Source of the DNA: Burkholderia ubonensis
GTDB taxonomy: Bacteria > Pseudomonadota > Gammaproteobacteria > Burkholderiales > Burkholderiaceae
Assembly: GCF_001718695.1 (NCBI RefSeq)
Contig: NZ_CP013420.1
Span: 2,542,001 to 2,606,000 of the forward strand
Direction: 5' to 3'
Length of the DNA stretch: 64,000 bases
The notes beneath the pieces are model-generated. The model did no database searches, was not told the DNA's origin, and worked only from the letters and a program-made list of their open reading frames with translations. Position numbers and translations under genes: made by a program. Below are positions 62,556 through 64,000 of the stretch, piece after piece. The stretch's first letter is position 1; every line of letters begins with the position of its first letter.

Positions 62556-62809
62556 GCGTCGAGGTTCTCCGGAGCGGGACGACTGAGCCGCTCGGGCGAG
62601 CGGGCGGACAATGACACGATGCGATTATCGTGACGCCGCCCCCGATCCGATTGCCCGAAAAGAGCCGGGTTTCCCCCGTACTTTCACGGCTTTGCCGGAC
62701 GGTGCGCTGCTATGCTTTTTCGCGATCCGGTATGGCGGGCGTGCGATACGCGCCGACGGCCCGCCCGGTCCGGCCCGAACGGGCCCTCTTTTCTGGATGG
62801 GGAAACAGC
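62556..62809. promoter_or_regulatory. Divergent fliF / fliE control region
   Basis: The 254-bp gap must hold promoters for fliF (minus) and fliE (plus). TTGCCG/TATGCT occurs near 62692-62716 but with only 13-bp spacing, and no sigma-28 or sigma-54 pattern is visible. Control by FlhDC is expected from family knowledge. Confidence 0.4.
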
Positions 62810-63154
62810 ATGACGGCGAACGTCGGCGGAATCGGTTCGGTATTGCAACAGATGCAGGCGATGGCGGCGCAGGCGGCAAGCGGCGCGGCCAGCCCGAGCG
62901 CGGCGGTCGCCGGTTCCGGCGCGGCGACCGCCGGCACCTTCGCGAGCGCGATGAAGGCGTCGCTCGACAAGATCAGCGGCGACCAGCAGCGCGCGCTCGG
63001 CGAGGCGCACGCGTTCGAGGTCGGCGCGCCGAACATCTCGCTGAACGACGTGATGGTCGACATGCAGAAGGCGAACATCGGCTTCCAGTTCGGGCTGCAG
63101 GTCCGCAACAAGCTCGTGACCGCGTACAACGAAGTCATGCAGATGCCGGTCTGA
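62810..63154 (+). CDS. fliE: Flagellar hook-basal body protein FliE
   Basis: Small rod/MS-ring adaptor, first substrate of flagellar export. The 114 residues include [29 protein letters not shown] and the conserved end [41 protein letters not shown] at 62810 follows GGGGAAACAGC. Confidence 0.95.
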   Translation: MTANVGGIGSVLQQMQAMAAQAASGAASPSAAVAGSGAATAGTFASAMKASLDKISGDQQRALGEAHAFEVGAPNISLNDVMVDMQKANIGFQFGLQVRNKLVTAYNEVMQMPV

Positions 63155-63173
63155 CAGAGCCCTCGGTTTCGCC

Positions 63174-63200
63174 TAAAGCTTTTAACTTCATTTCCGATAA
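63174..63200 (+). promoter_or_regulatory. Sigma-28 (FliA) promoter of fliST
   Basis: TAAAGCTT (63174-63181), an exact 11-bp spacer and TCCGATAA (63193-63200) match the sigma-28 consensus TAAAGTTT-N11-GCCGATAA at 14 of 16 positions. It lies 67 bp before the fliS ATG, marking fliS-fliT as late (class III) flagellar genes. Confidence 0.9.
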
Positions 63201-63267
63201 CTCCGGGAGTCAGCCGCGTCGCGGGCGCAGGCTATCCAGATCCAACGCATCAAACAAGGAGAAGCGC

Positions 63268-63702
63268 ATGTTTTCCCCAGGACACGCTGGAGCCAATGCG
63301 TACGCGCGCGTCGGCGTCGAGACGGGGGTGATGGGCGCGTCCCCGCATCGCCTGATCGCGATGCTCTACCAGGGCGCGCGGCAGGCCGTCGCGCTCGCGC
63401 GCATGCATCTGCAGCAGGGCAACATCCCGGCGCGCGGCGAGGCGATCGGCAAGGCGATCAGCATCGTCGAGAGCGGCCTGCAGACGTCGCTGAACCGCGA
63501 AGCGGGCGGCGACATCGCGGCGCGCCTCGATGCGCTGTACAGCTACATCGGCAAGCGCCTGCTGCAGGCGAACGCGCAGAGCAGCGACGCCATGCTGGTC
63601 GAGGTCGACGGGCTGCTCGCAACGCTCGAGGAAGCGTGGACGGGCATTGCGCCCGAAGTCGCCCGGATGGCCGCGCAGCAGGCTGCGGATGCGGCCAGAT
63701 GA
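63268..63702 (+). CDS. fliS: Flagellin chaperone FliS
   Basis: Cytosolic chaperone that keeps flagellin monomeric before export. The 144 residues show AYARVGVETGVMGASPHRLIAMLYQGARQA and the helical bundle typical of FliS. GGAG precedes the ATG by seven bases. Its stop overlaps the fliT start (ATGA). Confidence 0.94.
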   Translation: MFSPGHAGANAYARVGVETGVMGASPHRLIAMLYQGARQAVALARMHLQQGNIPARGEAIGKAISIVESGLQTSLNREAGGDIAARLDALYSYIGKRLLQANAQSSDAMLVEVDGLLATLEEAWTGIAPEVARMAAQQAADAAR

Positions 63703-64000
63703 ACGGCAAGGCCCAATACTTCGCTAGCTACGAGGCGATCGCGGCCGTGTCCGGCCGGATGCTGCACGCCGCGCGCGGCGCCGACTGGAACGCGCTGTCG
63801 GGGCTGCAGGAGGAATACCTGCAGCTCGTCGACGGGCTGAAGGAGGCCGGGCAGGGCATCGCGCTCGACGAGGCCGAACTCGCCCGCAAGCTCGACCTGA
63901 TTCGCTGCATTCTGGCCGACGACGCCGCGATTCGCGATCTCGCGAGCCCGGAGATCGCGCGGCTGTCCGCGCTGTTCGAGGCGCGCCGCTCGAGCCGCGT
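63699..64000 (+). CDS. fliT: FliT-like flagellar chaperone (partial)
   Basis: Starts MNGKAQYFASYEAIAAVSGRM at the ATGA overlap with fliS and runs off the right edge after 100 codons. Helical content and position after fliS fit FliT, chaperone of the cap protein FliD and modulator of FlhDC. Similarity in this family is weak, so the assignment leans on context. Confidence 0.8.
   Translation, partial: MNGKAQYFASYEAIAAVSGRMLHAARGADWNALSGLQEEYLQLVDGLKEAGQGIALDEAELARKLDLIRCILADDAAIRDLASPEIARLSALFEARRSSR

Overview
The window is a GC-rich, gene-dense stretch of a betaproteobacterial core chromosome. Gene order and protein character (short NtrX without an AAA+ domain, mreBCD-mrdA-rodA next to gatCAB, metX-metW, argB-nucleotidase-slmA, RegB/RegA next to hslVU, fliE opposite fliFGHIJK) fit a Burkholderia, most likely of the cepacia complex. 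This assignment rests on recognising the proteins, not on a search. No insertion sequence, prophage, integron, CRISPR array or rRNA operon is visible.

Layout. 1-3.5 kb: tail of a DUF4390-type gene, ntrY-ntrX, then tRNA-Phe with its own promoter and terminator. 3.7-5.7 kb: queC-queE-queD (7-deazaguanine/queuosine precursor). 5.9-7.5 kb: HpcH/HpaI aldolase and a Sel1-repeat protein. 7.5-13.9 kb (minus): rod-shape cluster mreB-mreC-mreD-mrdA-rodA. 14.2-17.6 kb: gatC-gatA-gatB. 17.7-21.6 kb: PPK2 kinase, exonuclease III, and a zinc alcohol dehydrogenase divergent from an AraC-type regulator. 21.7-24.1 kb (minus): AmpG-like permease and an M48-like protein lacking the catalytic Glu. 24.3-26.2 kb (minus): metX-metW behind a SAM-II-like leader. 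26.3-29.3 kb (minus): a frameshifted autotransporter. 29.5-31.9 kb (minus): argB, HAD nucleotidase, slmA. 32.2-34.5 kb: a CWC protein and RegB/RegA redox regulators. 34.6-40.0 kb (minus): hslVU, dksA, a COG0523 GTPase with a His-rich loop, and rlmI. 40.1-43.8 kb (minus): lpxL, dapF, DUF484, xerC. 44.0-45.2 kb: metK behind a second SAM-II-like leader. 45.3-51.9 kb: small hypotheticals, a frameshifted phytanoyl-CoA dioxygenase gene, an aldo/keto reductase, an EamA transporter and srkA. 51.9-55.7 kb: a coniferyl-type aldehyde dehydrogenase and a GMC oxidoreductase. 55.7-64 kb: flagellar genes, with fliF-fliK on the minus strand and fliE, fliS and fliT on the plus strand; fliST has a near-perfect sigma-28 promoter.

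The most interesting signals are RNA-level. The leaders of metX and metK, 18 kb apart, share a stem-pseudoknot architecture resembling the SAM-II riboswitch. In metX the conserved GCTAAA core also lies in a perfect 9-bp inverted repeat, whose partner can alternatively pair with the Shine-Dalgarno sequence. This suggests a relayed translational switch. Two genes (autotransporter and PhyH-type dioxygenase) each carry one frame break next to short G/C runs; these may be real pseudogenes or sequence errors.
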